A DNA stretch of 22,922 nt from Psychrobacter sp. (GTDB lineage: Bacteria; Pseudomonadota; Gammaproteobacteria; Pseudomonadales; Moraxellaceae). Of the stretch, positions 7,042-14,529 are shown piece after piece (the stretch's first letter is position 1; each line of letters opens with the position of its first letter). The position numbers and the translations under genes were made by a program. The stretch covers positions 1-22,922 of the forward strand of contig JARIAA010000168.1 in the NCBI GenBank assembly GCA_029264635.1, in the 5' to 3' direction. The notes beneath the pieces are model-generated. The model did no database searches. It was given only the letters and a program-made list of their open reading frames with translations, and was not told the origin of the DNA.

Positions 7042-9035
7042 GCCGTCCAGTCTAGCATAGTGTCTAATACCAGCCTGGCAGTATAAGCATTTAGAGCGTG
7101 ATCCGTATTAATGATCCCAACAACGACATAGTCCTGTCCAGATGCTCCTTTTACGTAACCTGCCATCGACGTGACATTATTTAAGGTGCCTGTTTTTATC
7201 CACGAACGGCCAATGGCTGCCGACTTAGGTAAACGGTCGCTATGGGCGCTAATCGTACCACTGACACCTGCAATACCTAACGAGTTGGCGTAGGCATCAA
7301 AGCTTGGGTGTTGATAAGCATAAGTTAATAATTCGCTTAAGTTAGCAGCACTGATAGTACAGTCGCGGCAGAGTCCTGATCCGTTGGTGAGCTTGGGCGG
7401 CGGTGTTGTCAGATTGGTTTGCCACCACTGGTTAATCGTCTGTAAGGCAGCAGGGTAGTCTGTAGTAGCAGGCTTACCAAATTGGTATAAGCTGCTTATC
7501 TTGTTGTCTATCGTTTTATTATCAGCTATTTTGATGCTATTGGTTTTGTTATAAGCTCCTATTGATAACGCTACTTGTTCGGTCATGACATTGTTAGAAA
7601 AGTGATTAATATCATAAATTTGCTGAGTTAAATTCAATGATGGGTAGCTGACGATGGGTAAGGGAGACATAGGATAAGCGGCCAAGCCGCGTGGCGATTT
7701 TGTGTTTTTTGTCCCCTCGTTTTTCTTCATATGATAAGGAGACTCTTGCGTGATGACATCGCCGCTCAGTGTATTGCCCAGCGCTTGCCATTTGGCAGCG
7801 ATGACGCGTGCAGCAAAGTCTTTGGCGTCAGGATAGGCAATATAAAAAGCATGCTCCCCGCAGCTCTCTGGTAAATTGGCATTTAGCGTTAATTGTGTCG
7901 GCTGCCACTGCGGCTCTAAGCTATAACGGGCTTGCCCACAGGCGACTGGACGCGTGTTTATCTTATTGGGCAGTTGATAGTTTGCCAGTTGTTGTGTGTA
8001 GGTCAGGCGGGCTTGTCCGTTGGCTAATGGATAGCTTTGAATACCGATGGTGCTAAAGTTCACCAAAAACCCATCGGGACTTGCGTTATAAGGGCGCAGT
8101 GGTGAGTTGTCAAAAGCCCCAGGATCTTTATTAACCTGACTAAAAACTGCACTGTCGATAATGATATCACCGTCAATATGGCGAATACCGGTGGATTTTA
8201 CTTGGTAGAGTAGCTGCTGCAAACGCTCGTGAGTCATTTTTGGATCGCCGCTTCCTTGAATAATCAAGTCGCCGTACAAACGATCACCAACAATGACTCC
8301 CGTATGATAGACGCGCGTATGCCAGACAAAGTCAGCGCCAAGAGTATCCAAAGCAATAAAGCTTGGCACAAGCTTCATGGTGCTGGCAGGCGTGCGAGCG
8401 ATATCGGGTTGATGGCTCAATAAAGGCGAGAAAGAGAGGGTGATAGAGGCAGTGTCGGTTGCATGGTTGCCAATGAACGCAGCCGTTGAGGGTTTGTCTG
8501 GTAGTATCGTGGGGATACTCTCCAAGCTTTGATAAGTATAAGGATCGTCAGTATAAGCGCGCATCTGCCTTTCGCGCTGTTTGATTGTCCGCTTCTCAAC
8601 CGTCGTCAATGTGATCTGCTGGCTGACCTCGTTATAAACGTTATTATTAGTTTGCGGTGTATTTTGATGAGCGCTACTGGTGTCAGAGGTAGTAGTCGCA
8701 AGCTTATTTTGAGTGCCAAGCTTGGGCTCATTATGAGCGCTGTTGCTGCTATCAATTACTTGAACGGGAGCTGGCAAGCGGCTGGCAGTTTTATCACCTA
8801 CGGGTGTGATGACCATGCTAATATCTGCCGCTGTCAAATCCGCTCGCGCTAGGGCAATTTGGATGGCTTCTGGCAGGGCAGCGTGTGCATAAAGTGGCGA
8901 TACCATGACCGTCGTCAACAAAACGCGTGCTGATAAGCGTTGACTCGATCGGTTAAATAGTCGCAAATAAGTATGAAAAGGTTTTAATTTGTCAGTACTG
9001 GTACAGGAAGTATAACGTTTGGCAGTGAGTCGCAT
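7032..9035 (-). CDS. dacB: D-alanyl-D-alanine carboxypeptidase/endopeptidase (PBP4, peptidase S13), extended
   Basis: Periplasmic low-molecular-mass penicillin-binding protein that trims peptidoglycan stem peptides and cuts cross-links. From the ATG at 9035 it has 667 residues. A signal sequence ends near SPLYAHA-ALP (residue 52). All three active-site motifs are present: Ser218-x-x-Lys221 (ASTMK), Ser480-Asn-Asn482 and KTGT 614-617. GSGDP at 261-265 is typical of S13 enzymes. E. coli PBP4 has 477 residues; the excess is mainly a Ser/Thr/Asn-rich stretch at about 85-180 plus a Lys/Asn-rich insert near 430-515. The frame stays open upstream to a TTG at 9134, but that would bury the signal peptide, and a candidate extended -10 at 9069-9077 supports the ATG. 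Neither start has a good Shine-Dalgarno site. Confidence 0.92.
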   Translation of the reverse strand: MRLTAKRYTSCTSTDKLKPFHTYLRLFNRSSQRLSARVLLTTVMVSPLYAHAALPEAIQIALARADLTAADISMVITPVGDKTASRLPAPVQVIDSSNSAHNEPKLGTQNKLATTTSDTSSAHQNTPQTNNNVYNEVSQQITLTTVEKRTIKQRERQMRAYTDDPYTYQSLESIPTILPDKPSTAAFIGNHATDTASITLSFSPLLSHQPDIARTPASTMKLVPSFIALDTLGADFVWHTRVYHTGVIVGDRLYGDLIIQGSGDPKMTHERLQQLLYQVKSTGIRHIDGDIIIDSAVFSQVNKDPGAFDNSPLRPYNASPDGFLVNFSTIGIQSYPLANGQARLTYTQQLANYQLPNKINTRPVACGQARYSLEPQWQPTQLTLNANLPESCGEHAFYIAYPDAKDFAARVIAAKWQALGNTLSGDVITQESPYHMKKNEGTKNTKSPRGLAAYPMSPLPIVSYPSLNLTQQIYDINHFSNNVMTEQVALSIGAYNKTNSIKIADNKTIDNKISSLYQFGKPATTDYPAALQTINQWWQTNLTTPPPKLTNGSGLCRDCTISAANLSELLTYAYQHPSFDAYANSLGIAGVSGTISAHSDRLPKSAAIGRSWIKTGTLNNVTSMAGYVKGASGQDYVVVGIINTDHALNAYTARLVLDTMLDWTAQH

Positions 9036-9068
9036 GAGCAGTCTATTATCAGGTGGCAAAGACCGCGT

Positions 9069-9077
9069 ATAGTAACA
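9069..9077 (-). promoter_or_regulatory. Candidate extended -10 promoter for dacB
   Basis: On the minus strand TGTTACTAT fits an extended -10 (TGn then TACTAT). The -35 region is poor. It would start transcription near 9062, about 27 bases before the dacB ATG at 9035. Confidence 0.3.
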
Positions 9078-9160
9078 TGAGTTGCTGTTTTCGCGTAGAG
9101 GTAGCGCGCTGTGAAAACTTTCAAAAGGAGGCAATTCTTATGAGGTTTGTCTACTCACCA

Positions 9161-9766
9161 TTATCGGACATGTAAAAACGCCATCGCCGTCATGACCGCA
9201 TCGTTATAAGCATCGTGAGTACCAAGCTCAGGGATATTATAGTGCGCCAAGATACTGGTCAAGTGCTGCGACTGATTAAATAGCCCTTGCGTTTGCCCAC
9301 TCATACGCCGACTGTATAAATGCCGTATATCGATAATTTTATTGGGCAAAGTCGTACCCATATAGCGCTTGACTAAGGGATTTAAAAACCCTGTATCTAT
9401 TTGCGTACAAAAACCGACGATTGGCCGATTGTCAATAAACGGCAGTAATAATGCGAGCATCTCCTCATAGCTCATCCCGTGCTCAACATCCGCTGTGCGC
9501 AGTCCGTGAATCACAATAGTATCGCGATCAGGCATCACAGGCGGTTTGCACACCAGATGCATGCCACTACCTGTATCAATAGTATTGCCATTGATGTGAA
9601 TCGCTGCGACAGACAATAAATGATGCTTTTTTGGATTCAATCCCGTCATTTCACAGTCAATCGCAACCCATTGTTCAGCCAACGGTTTGCTAAACATCGA
9701 TACCAGCTCTGGACGCTGCAATTTCGATTTTTGCCACGTAGAGGATAACTGCTTAAGCCAACTCAT
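9161..9766 (-). CDS. DEDDh 3'-5' exonuclease (DNA polymerase III epsilon-like)
   Basis: A 201-residue exonuclease of the DnaQ-like DEDDh family, which removes nucleotides from 3' ends using two metal ions. Visible catalytic residues are Asp37 and Glu39 in VAIDCEMTGLN, Asp124 in TQIDTGFLNP, and His184 and Asp189 in THDAYNDA. It is a stand-alone nuclease domain without the polymerase-binding tail of DnaQ. Its context, directly downstream of a CBS/DUF294 gene, matches a pair known in Pseudomonas aeruginosa, where the nuclease and DUF294 genes adjoin acetate-permease genes. Those permease genes are not present here. The ribosome site is weak. The biological substrate is not known. Confidence 0.9.
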   Translation of the reverse strand: MSWLKQLSSTWQKSKLQRPELVSMFSKPLAEQWVAIDCEMTGLNPKKHHLLSVAAIHINGNTIDTGSGMHLVCKPPVMPDRDTIVIHGLRTADVEHGMSYEEMLALLLPFIDNRPIVGFCTQIDTGFLNPLVKRYMGTTLPNKIIDIRHLYSRRMSGQTQGLFNQSQHLTSILAHYNIPELGTHDAYNDAVMTAMAFLHVR

Positions 9767-9788
9767 CTCAATTTATCATCCCTCTGTG

Positions 9789-9934
9789 ATATAGTCCGTA
9801 CAAAATAAGAGAGCCATATATTTTATCTAGATGCAAGGCAGATAAAAATTCGCTTGCTTGCTATAGATAGCCGACAGAGGGTGTAAAATTTCTATCCGCC
9901 TTGCCATAACATTTTTAAAGTGAATTGCCTATAT
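9789..9934 (-). repeat. Dispersed inverted-repeat element, copy 1 (MITE/REP-like)
   Basis: A 146-bp element with ends ATATAGTC (9789-9796) and GCCTATAT (9927-9934). Inside, a second inverted repeat has 17-base arms differing at two positions, beginning GCAAGGC at 9833 and ending GCCTTGC at 9904. The core, read on the minus strand, holds AATTTTACACC, CCTCTGT and GCAAGCAAG, as does copy 2 at 14391-14529 read on the plus strand. No coding capacity. It lies between the DUF294 gene and the exonuclease gene and overlaps the DUF294 stop codon. Confidence 0.75.
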
Positions 9935-11905
9935 CTCTAATTGATAATGCTGCCGAAGCTGGTTCTTAAAGCTTTTTACCACTGCCAGACACTCTTTTAA
10001 TAGATCACGCTCAAGCGCTGATAAGGTCGTTGGGTCTACCTGTCTTGCACTTTTATCATCAGTAGATAGGGCAACTGATAAACGCTGCGCCATAAAAAAT
10101 TCTAACGCCTCTGATAAGGTATCAGCGCGCTCTTGCGTTAAAGCACGCGCTTGGACCAAGCCCTTTAAACGATTTTTGGTGCTGGGCACGGCTAAAACAT
10201 CATTTTCTAACGCCATGGCGCGAATACCATGCACTAGTGGAAAAATACCTGCCTTTTTAAGGTCAATATCAGGCAAGCTAGATTTACCGCCTAGTAATGG
10301 CACAAACTTTTGCCACCACTGATTGATATCACCGAACTGTAGGGCAGCCTTTGCAAATTGGCGTACAAACATAGAGTCTGCATGACGATGAGCGATTTTT
10401 AGATGCTCACGTACCTGCATCAGGAGCGTCTCATCGCCGCAGACATATTCGCCATCAAGTATCGCGGACAGATAGATGCTGTGCATGGGGTCTGTATTTC
10501 TAAACCATAAGCTGATCTGGGTTTTAAACGATGTTAGCGGTTGTCGCCACATTGGATTGTTCATCATAATATTGCCATCGCACAGCGGATAGCCAAGGTT
10601 TGCTAAGTGGTTATTAAAGGTGTCAGCGAATTCTGCTAACTTCGGATGAGTAAAGCCATCACGTATGATAAGCGCATTGTCTTGATCGGTACGCATGATT
10701 TGCTCGCCGCGCCCCTCTGAGCCCATTACGATAAGACAGGTATTTGCCATAACCTCATCAGGTACGATCAGTTGCCAAAGCTTGGTAAAGACCTGCGCGT
10801 TAAGGGTTTGTACCATGCGGCTAACAATACCAATTTTGACCCCGTTTTGATGCTGCGCGCGGATATAACGACCAATGAGCTCGACGGCGGTATTTAGACT
10901 GCTCAAGTCGGTTGCTTGCTCAATTTGAATACTAATGAGCTGCGAGTGGTGCCCCAAATAAGCCAACACATCGCTTTGTCCTAGTATGCCGATGACCTGT
11001 CCCTTATGGTCGATGACAGGTAAGCGATGAATACGATAGCGCGTCATGGTCATTAACGCATCGCCAATCTCATGATCAGCATCAATAGTGCGCAGATGAA
11101 AGCTGGCAAAATCTTGGCAAGAAGTAGTCGCGGGGTCTTGTTGTTCACTGACCGCGCGGCAAATATCGGCATCCGTCAAGATGCCAAGTTTACAGTCTAA
11201 ATAGCGTGTGTGATTATGGTTATCGTCATTCTCAAAGCCATCGTTCAAGTCGCCTTCAGTCTGCGAGGCGGGGTTTGAGAAAGCCGCGGTTGGACGTACC
11301 AGCACATGCTTAAGTCCAGCTTCGGTCATTGTCCGTGCTGCCTGATATAGGGTGCTATTTGCATCAATAATGTGGACAGGCAATAAAGTCACATCGGTAA
11401 CGGGTTGCAACATGATTTGCTGCACTTCTTGCTGCGCGGTATAACCGTTTGCGACGACGCCTACTGCTTGGTTTTGGGTACTGCGACGCTGCTGTAGCGC
11501 CTTTAACCGTTCAGGCAGTTTATCAGAGAGAAGCTGACGTACCAGATGGTTTTGAGCGCTGATCTTATCGATAGCCGCGCCATCAACCTGTAACAATAAC
11601 GTATCTTCAACAGCCGTATAGTGATAAAAATCGTTGTTTGGCGCTTCAGGTGTGCGGCGACTATCAAACCAGTCATTACTGTTTAGTTGTTCGGAGTGGT
11701 TGCTGCCTAGGTAAGAAGTGACAAAGGCTCCGTCAAGCTTTTGTTCTACTTGCCCTTTTAATACCACAAAAAAATTATTTAAATCATTAGCAGATAGTGA
11801 TTCATTGGCAGCAAGGTAGCGGACTTGGGTGTTTTTTTTAAGGCTCTGACGTTCAGCAAGACGCAACACGTCAAAGGGAGGCTGGGTAAAATCAAGATGG
11901 GGCAT
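9929..11905 (-). CDS. cNMP-binding / CBS / DUF294 nucleotidyltransferase-like protein
   Basis: A 658-residue predicted cytoplasmic signalling protein. An N-terminal cyclic-nucleotide-binding-like domain spans about 10-140. Two CBS domains, which usually bind adenine nucleotides, span about 165-320. The GlnD-type nucleotidyltransferase domain (DUF294) has GSEGRGEQ at 395-402 and TDQDN at 406-410, where Asp407 and Asp409 are the expected metal ligands. The C-terminal DUF294 substrate-binding-like region ends near 655. The first CBS domain is split by an acidic, Asn/His-rich insert at about 208-232. The ATG has AAGGA upstream and a TATAAT 20 bases away. The substrate of the family is not established; adenylylation or uridylylation is inference. 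Its last Ile codon and TAG stop lie in the neighbouring repeat. Confidence 0.9.
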   Translation of the reverse strand: MPHLDFTQPPFDVLRLAERQSLKKNTQVRYLAANESLSANDLNNFFVVLKGQVEQKLDGAFVTSYLGSNHSEQLNSNDWFDSRRTPEAPNNDFYHYTAVEDTLLLQVDGAAIDKISAQNHLVRQLLSDKLPERLKALQQRRSTQNQAVGVVANGYTAQQEVQQIMLQPVTDVTLLPVHIIDANSTLYQAARTMTEAGLKHVLVRPTAAFSNPASQTEGDLNDGFENDDNHNHTRYLDCKLGILTDADICRAVSEQQDPATTSCQDFASFHLRTIDADHEIGDALMTMTRYRIHRLPVIDHKGQVIGILGQSDVLAYLGHHSQLISIQIEQATDLSSLNTAVELIGRYIRAQHQNGVKIGIVSRMVQTLNAQVFTKLWQLIVPDEVMANTCLIVMGSEGRGEQIMRTDQDNALIIRDGFTHPKLAEFADTFNNHLANLGYPLCDGNIMMNNPMWRQPLTSFKTQISLWFRNTDPMHSIYLSAILDGEYVCGDETLLMQVREHLKIAHRHADSMFVRQFAKAALQFGDINQWWQKFVPLLGGKSSLPDIDLKKAGIFPLVHGIRAMALENDVLAVPSTKNRLKGLVQARALTQERADTLSEALEFFMAQRLSVALSTDDKSARQVDPTTLSALERDLLKECLAVVKSFKNQLRQHYQLEI

Positions 11906-11925
11906 GGCATCATCCTTGATAGCGC

Positions 11926-11931
11926 ATTATA
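11926..11931 (-). promoter_or_regulatory. Candidate -10 box of the DUF294 gene
   Basis: A perfect TATAAT on the minus strand lies 20 bases before the ATG, implying a leader of roughly 13 bases that still contains AAGGA. The -35 region is A-rich and unconvincing. The rest of the 196-base gap to dapC is AT-rich, with a near-palindrome TAAAATGATATCGTTTTA at about 12003-12020. Confidence 0.35.
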
Positions 11932-12101
11932 GTTTTTGTACTTTTTTGTTTTAGGACTGGCTTACTAAATCAGCAGTAGTGATGGTCAAGAAAACCATAA
12001 TAAAATGATATCGTTTTACTATAGCACTATTTTGTCCGCATAACATTGTTATTAGTAAGGATATATTGACCTCAAAATTTTCAAGTTTTATTCTTTAATG
12101 T

Positions 12102-13364
12102 TCAGCCTCTTAATTCATCATTTACTCGTTTGACTGGTTTCGTTAGTAAGTCACGGATACGCTCAATGGCGTCTCGGCTCTCTGCAACGCTTGCAACCAG
12201 CGCGATACGGACATAACCTTGACCAGGATTATCGCCATTAACGTCGCGCGATAAATAACGTCCTGCTAATGCATGGATATTGGCTTGCTCATATAAGGCT
12301 TTGACGAAGACTTCATCATCATGATCGAATTGTTCAGGAACTTTTATCCAAAAGTAAAAGCCTGCCTCGGGCATACGCAAATCTAACAGCTCACCTAATT
12401 CTGCCATCCACAGCGCAAATTTTTCTTGATATAGCGCTCGATTATGAGCGACATGCTTCTCATCTTGCCAAGCGGCAATCGATGCCAATTGGTGCGGTAT
12501 CGGCATCGCACAGCCTTGATAAGTACGATATTGTAGATAAGATTTTAAAATAGCTTTATCCCCTGCGATAAAACCTGAGCGCAGACCGGGTAGGTTGGAG
12601 CGTTTAGATAGCGAATGGAACACGACGCAGTTTGTAAAGTCGTGACGTCCAAGCTCAGCACAGGCTTGCAGCAAGCCAATTGGGGCTTTGTCAAAATATA
12701 GCTCGCTATAACACTCATCGCTTGCAATGACAAAACCATACTGATCTGATAAGCGTAGCAAAAATTCCCAGTCATCTATCGTCATCACCGAACCTGTCGG
12801 ATTGTTTGGACTACAGACAAATAACAGCTGCGTTCGTCTCCAAGTATCTTTAGGAACCGTGCGGTAATTACCTTTAAAGTTATTATCTAAAGTGCAGGGC
12901 ACAAAATAGGGTAGCGCTTGCGCAAGTATCGTAGCCCCTTCGTAAATCTGATAAAAGGGATTTGGCATGACCACTATTGGCATAGTAGATTTGTTCTCAG
13001 TGTCCTTTTTAGCTAAGTTTTGATCTTGGCTGATAACAGCTTGTACAAAACTAAAAATCGCCTCACGAGTGCCCATGACAGGTAATACTTCGGTATGAGG
13101 GTCGACATGACTCAAAAAAAACCGTTTTTCAAGCCAATGCGCAATCGTTTGACGCAGCTCAAAGCTGCCATCAGTCGTCGGATAACGACATAATTTGTCT
13201 AAGTTTTCTCGTAATACGTCCAGCACAAAGGCAGGCGGTTCATGTTTTGGCTCGCCAATGCCAAGCTTAATTTCAACGTGGTCAGCAGCGGGCGTGCTAT
13301 CGGCTAGCAAGGTTGCCATCTTAGCAAACGGATAAGGATGCAAATGCGTTAAGTTGTGATTCAT
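12102..13364 (-). CDS. dapC: Succinyldiaminopimelate transaminase DapC
   Basis: PLP-dependent class I/II aminotransferase that converts N-succinyl-2-amino-6-ketopimelate to N-succinyl-LL-2,6-diaminopimelate using glutamate, in the lysine and peptidoglycan branch. The 420-residue protein shows SPNNPTG (185-191), SDECYSELYFD with PLP-pyridine Asp216, and the PLP-lysine segment HSLSKRSNLPGLRSGF with Lys254. Related families such as alanine or aspartate aminotransferases share these motifs. The DapC call leans on overall similarity and on the map-glnD-dapC order known in Pseudomonas, broken here by one divergent gene. The ATG lacks a clear Shine-Dalgarno site. The 238-base AT-rich gap upstream must hold divergent promoters for dapC and the unknown plus-strand gene. 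Confidence 0.87.
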   Translation of the reverse strand: MNHNLTHLHPYPFAKMATLLADSTPAADHVEIKLGIGEPKHEPPAFVLDVLRENLDKLCRYPTTDGSFELRQTIAHWLEKRFFLSHVDPHTEVLPVMGTREAIFSFVQAVISQDQNLAKKDTENKSTMPIVVMPNPFYQIYEGATILAQALPYFVPCTLDNNFKGNYRTVPKDTWRRTQLLFVCSPNNPTGSVMTIDDWEFLLRLSDQYGFVIASDECYSELYFDKAPIGLLQACAELGRHDFTNCVVFHSLSKRSNLPGLRSGFIAGDKAILKSYLQYRTYQGCAMPIPHQLASIAAWQDEKHVAHNRALYQEKFALWMAELGELLDLRMPEAGFYFWIKVPEQFDHDDEVFVKALYEQANIHALAGRYLSRDVNGDNPGQGYVRIALVASVAESRDAIERIRDLLTKPVKRVNDELRG

Positions 13365-13602
13365 AAGTTTGATAACTATAATAGACAGTTAATAATAAAA
13401 TCATAAAGAAAAGTTACATTCAATTAGTTTAGCACTTCTCCTATTTTATTGTCCTTTTCTTATCACATTGGTTGTCATTCATTGGCAATTTTTTATGTAA
13501 CTGCTCAATGATTCAGCTGTTTGTTTTATCACTATTATAAATAATAACGATGTAAGCAATGATTGCTGTATTCTTCGGTAGGTTATTGTCAGGACGATTG
13601 CT

Positions 13603-14289
13603 ATGCTCAAAGCCCCTAAACCTTCTCACCTTAATGTTGGTGCCCTTAATACCAGTGCTGATACTGATAATAATCACAAGCACGGTGCTGGTTTTTATAA
13701 ACAGCTTAGCCAGCGCGAGGCGCAGTGGTGGCAGGCGCGTCAGCGTCTTATTGCCTTAGAAGAGCGGCGGATATTTTGGTTTGGCGACAACAGCCTTATT
13801 ATGTGGCTATTGTGGCAATTGGTCGGTTATGTGGTCGTGGCCATTATGCTCATGTTAGTCGGTAAACTGCTCAACATCTCTTTGCTACTATGGCATTATC
13901 TGATCGTCTTTGGTATTCAGACTTTATGGTTTGTAGCGATGTTCGCTTTTAGAGGACGCCTGGCAACTTATGTACAAAACAGCATTGATAACGCAGACTT
14001 TGCCCGTGAACAGGCACTAAATGAGATGTATATTTTAGCATCCGATAGCATTTTGCCTGAGATTCACGCCAGTGCGCCTATCTCTTTACAGGCCATTCAT
14101 GAACGCTATCAGTCTCAGCTAAAGCTTGCAAGCTTGCAGCGGTTGTTGCAAAAAGAGGTTGATGCTGGACGATTGATTTTGAGCCAGTATCAGATAGAGG
14201 CAGAGATCTTACCTCCGGAGCTTGCCGATGACGAGCTGTCACCTCATGCCGATGAGATGATATATAAAAGCTTGGTTCAACTCTCCTAA
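13603..14289 (+). CDS. Unknown two-helix membrane protein between glnD and dapC
   Basis: I do not recognise this 228-residue protein. It has a polar N-terminus rich in Asn, His and Asp (1-30), an amphipathic stretch with QREAQWWQARQRLIALEERR (37-56), and two strongly hydrophobic segments at about 64-88 and 95-117. A soluble C-terminal part of about 110 residues follows. Within it, ISLQAIHERYQSQLKLASLQ and the following VDAGRLIL resemble a winged-helix fold, but this is only an impression. AGGA eight bases before the ATG supports the start. It is transcribed against all neighbours from 4162 to 18268, so it is probably its own transcription unit. Base composition does not look foreign. Probably a real gene. 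Confidence 0.8.
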   Translation: MLKAPKPSHLNVGALNTSADTDNNHKHGAGFYKQLSQREAQWWQARQRLIALEERRIFWFGDNSLIMWLLWQLVGYVVVAIMLMLVGKLLNISLLLWHYLIVFGIQTLWFVAMFAFRGRLATYVQNSIDNADFAREQALNEMYILASDSILPEIHASAPISLQAIHERYQSQLKLASLQRLLQKEVDAGRLILSQYQIEAEILPPELADDELSPHADEMIYKSLVQLS

Positions 14290-14348
14290 ATACCTATTTT
14301 TTAGACAAAAAAGTTATCTAACTTAGCTCATTTTTGACGTTTAATTAT

Positions 14349-14386
14349 TGATAACTGCTATCCTTAGCTAAGAATGGCAGTTATCA
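14349..14386. repeat. 38-bp near-perfect palindrome between convergent genes
   Basis: Outer arms TGATAACTGC and GCAGTTATCA are perfect. The inner part includes the palindrome CTTAGCTAAG, with one mismatch and one G-T pair between. It lies between the ends of the unknown plus-strand gene and glnD, with no T-run on either side. It may act as a bidirectional transcript end or protein site. Confidence 0.6.
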
Positions 14387-14390
14387 GGAT

Positions 14391-14529
14391 GTATAGTCGA
14401 TACATTTTAAAAATGATATAGCGCTGCTGGAATGAATTTTACGCCGCCTCTGTGAAAGCAGCAAGCAAGAAAAATTTATACCAGTAGCGCACTTAAATCT
14501 ATAACCGTTTTATTTTCAGTTGACTATAT
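14391..14529 (+). repeat. Dispersed inverted-repeat element, copy 2 (MITE/REP-like)
   Basis: A 139-bp element with ends GTATAGTC (14391-14398) and GACTATAT (14522-14529). Inner arms starting GCGCTGCTGG (14421) and ending CCAGTAGCGC (14490) match over about 17 of 20 bases. The core AATTTTACGCC, CCTCTGT, GCAAGCAAG is shared with copy 1. The 30-base left flank closely resembles the flank at the DUF294 end of copy 1, including TTTAAAAATG. The right end overlaps the glnD stop codon. Confidence 0.75.

Noticed and set aside
8529..8852. 107-codon plus-strand open frame within dacB
   Set aside because: Antisense to the low-complexity N-terminal part of DacB; low-complexity coding DNA often leaves the opposite strand open.
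9036..9134. TTG start adding 33 residues to DacB
   Set aside because: No ribosome site, it hides the signal peptide, and a candidate -10 lies within the extension.
9789..9934. CRISPR-like or phage attachment interpretation of the repeat
   Set aside because: There is no spaced array and no integrase; the nested inverted arms and second copy in the window fit a small dispersed element better.
12003..12020. AT-rich near-palindrome as a dapC terminator
   Set aside because: Arms are AT-rich with no room for a loop, no convincing U-run follows, and it lies over 80 bases past the dapC stop.
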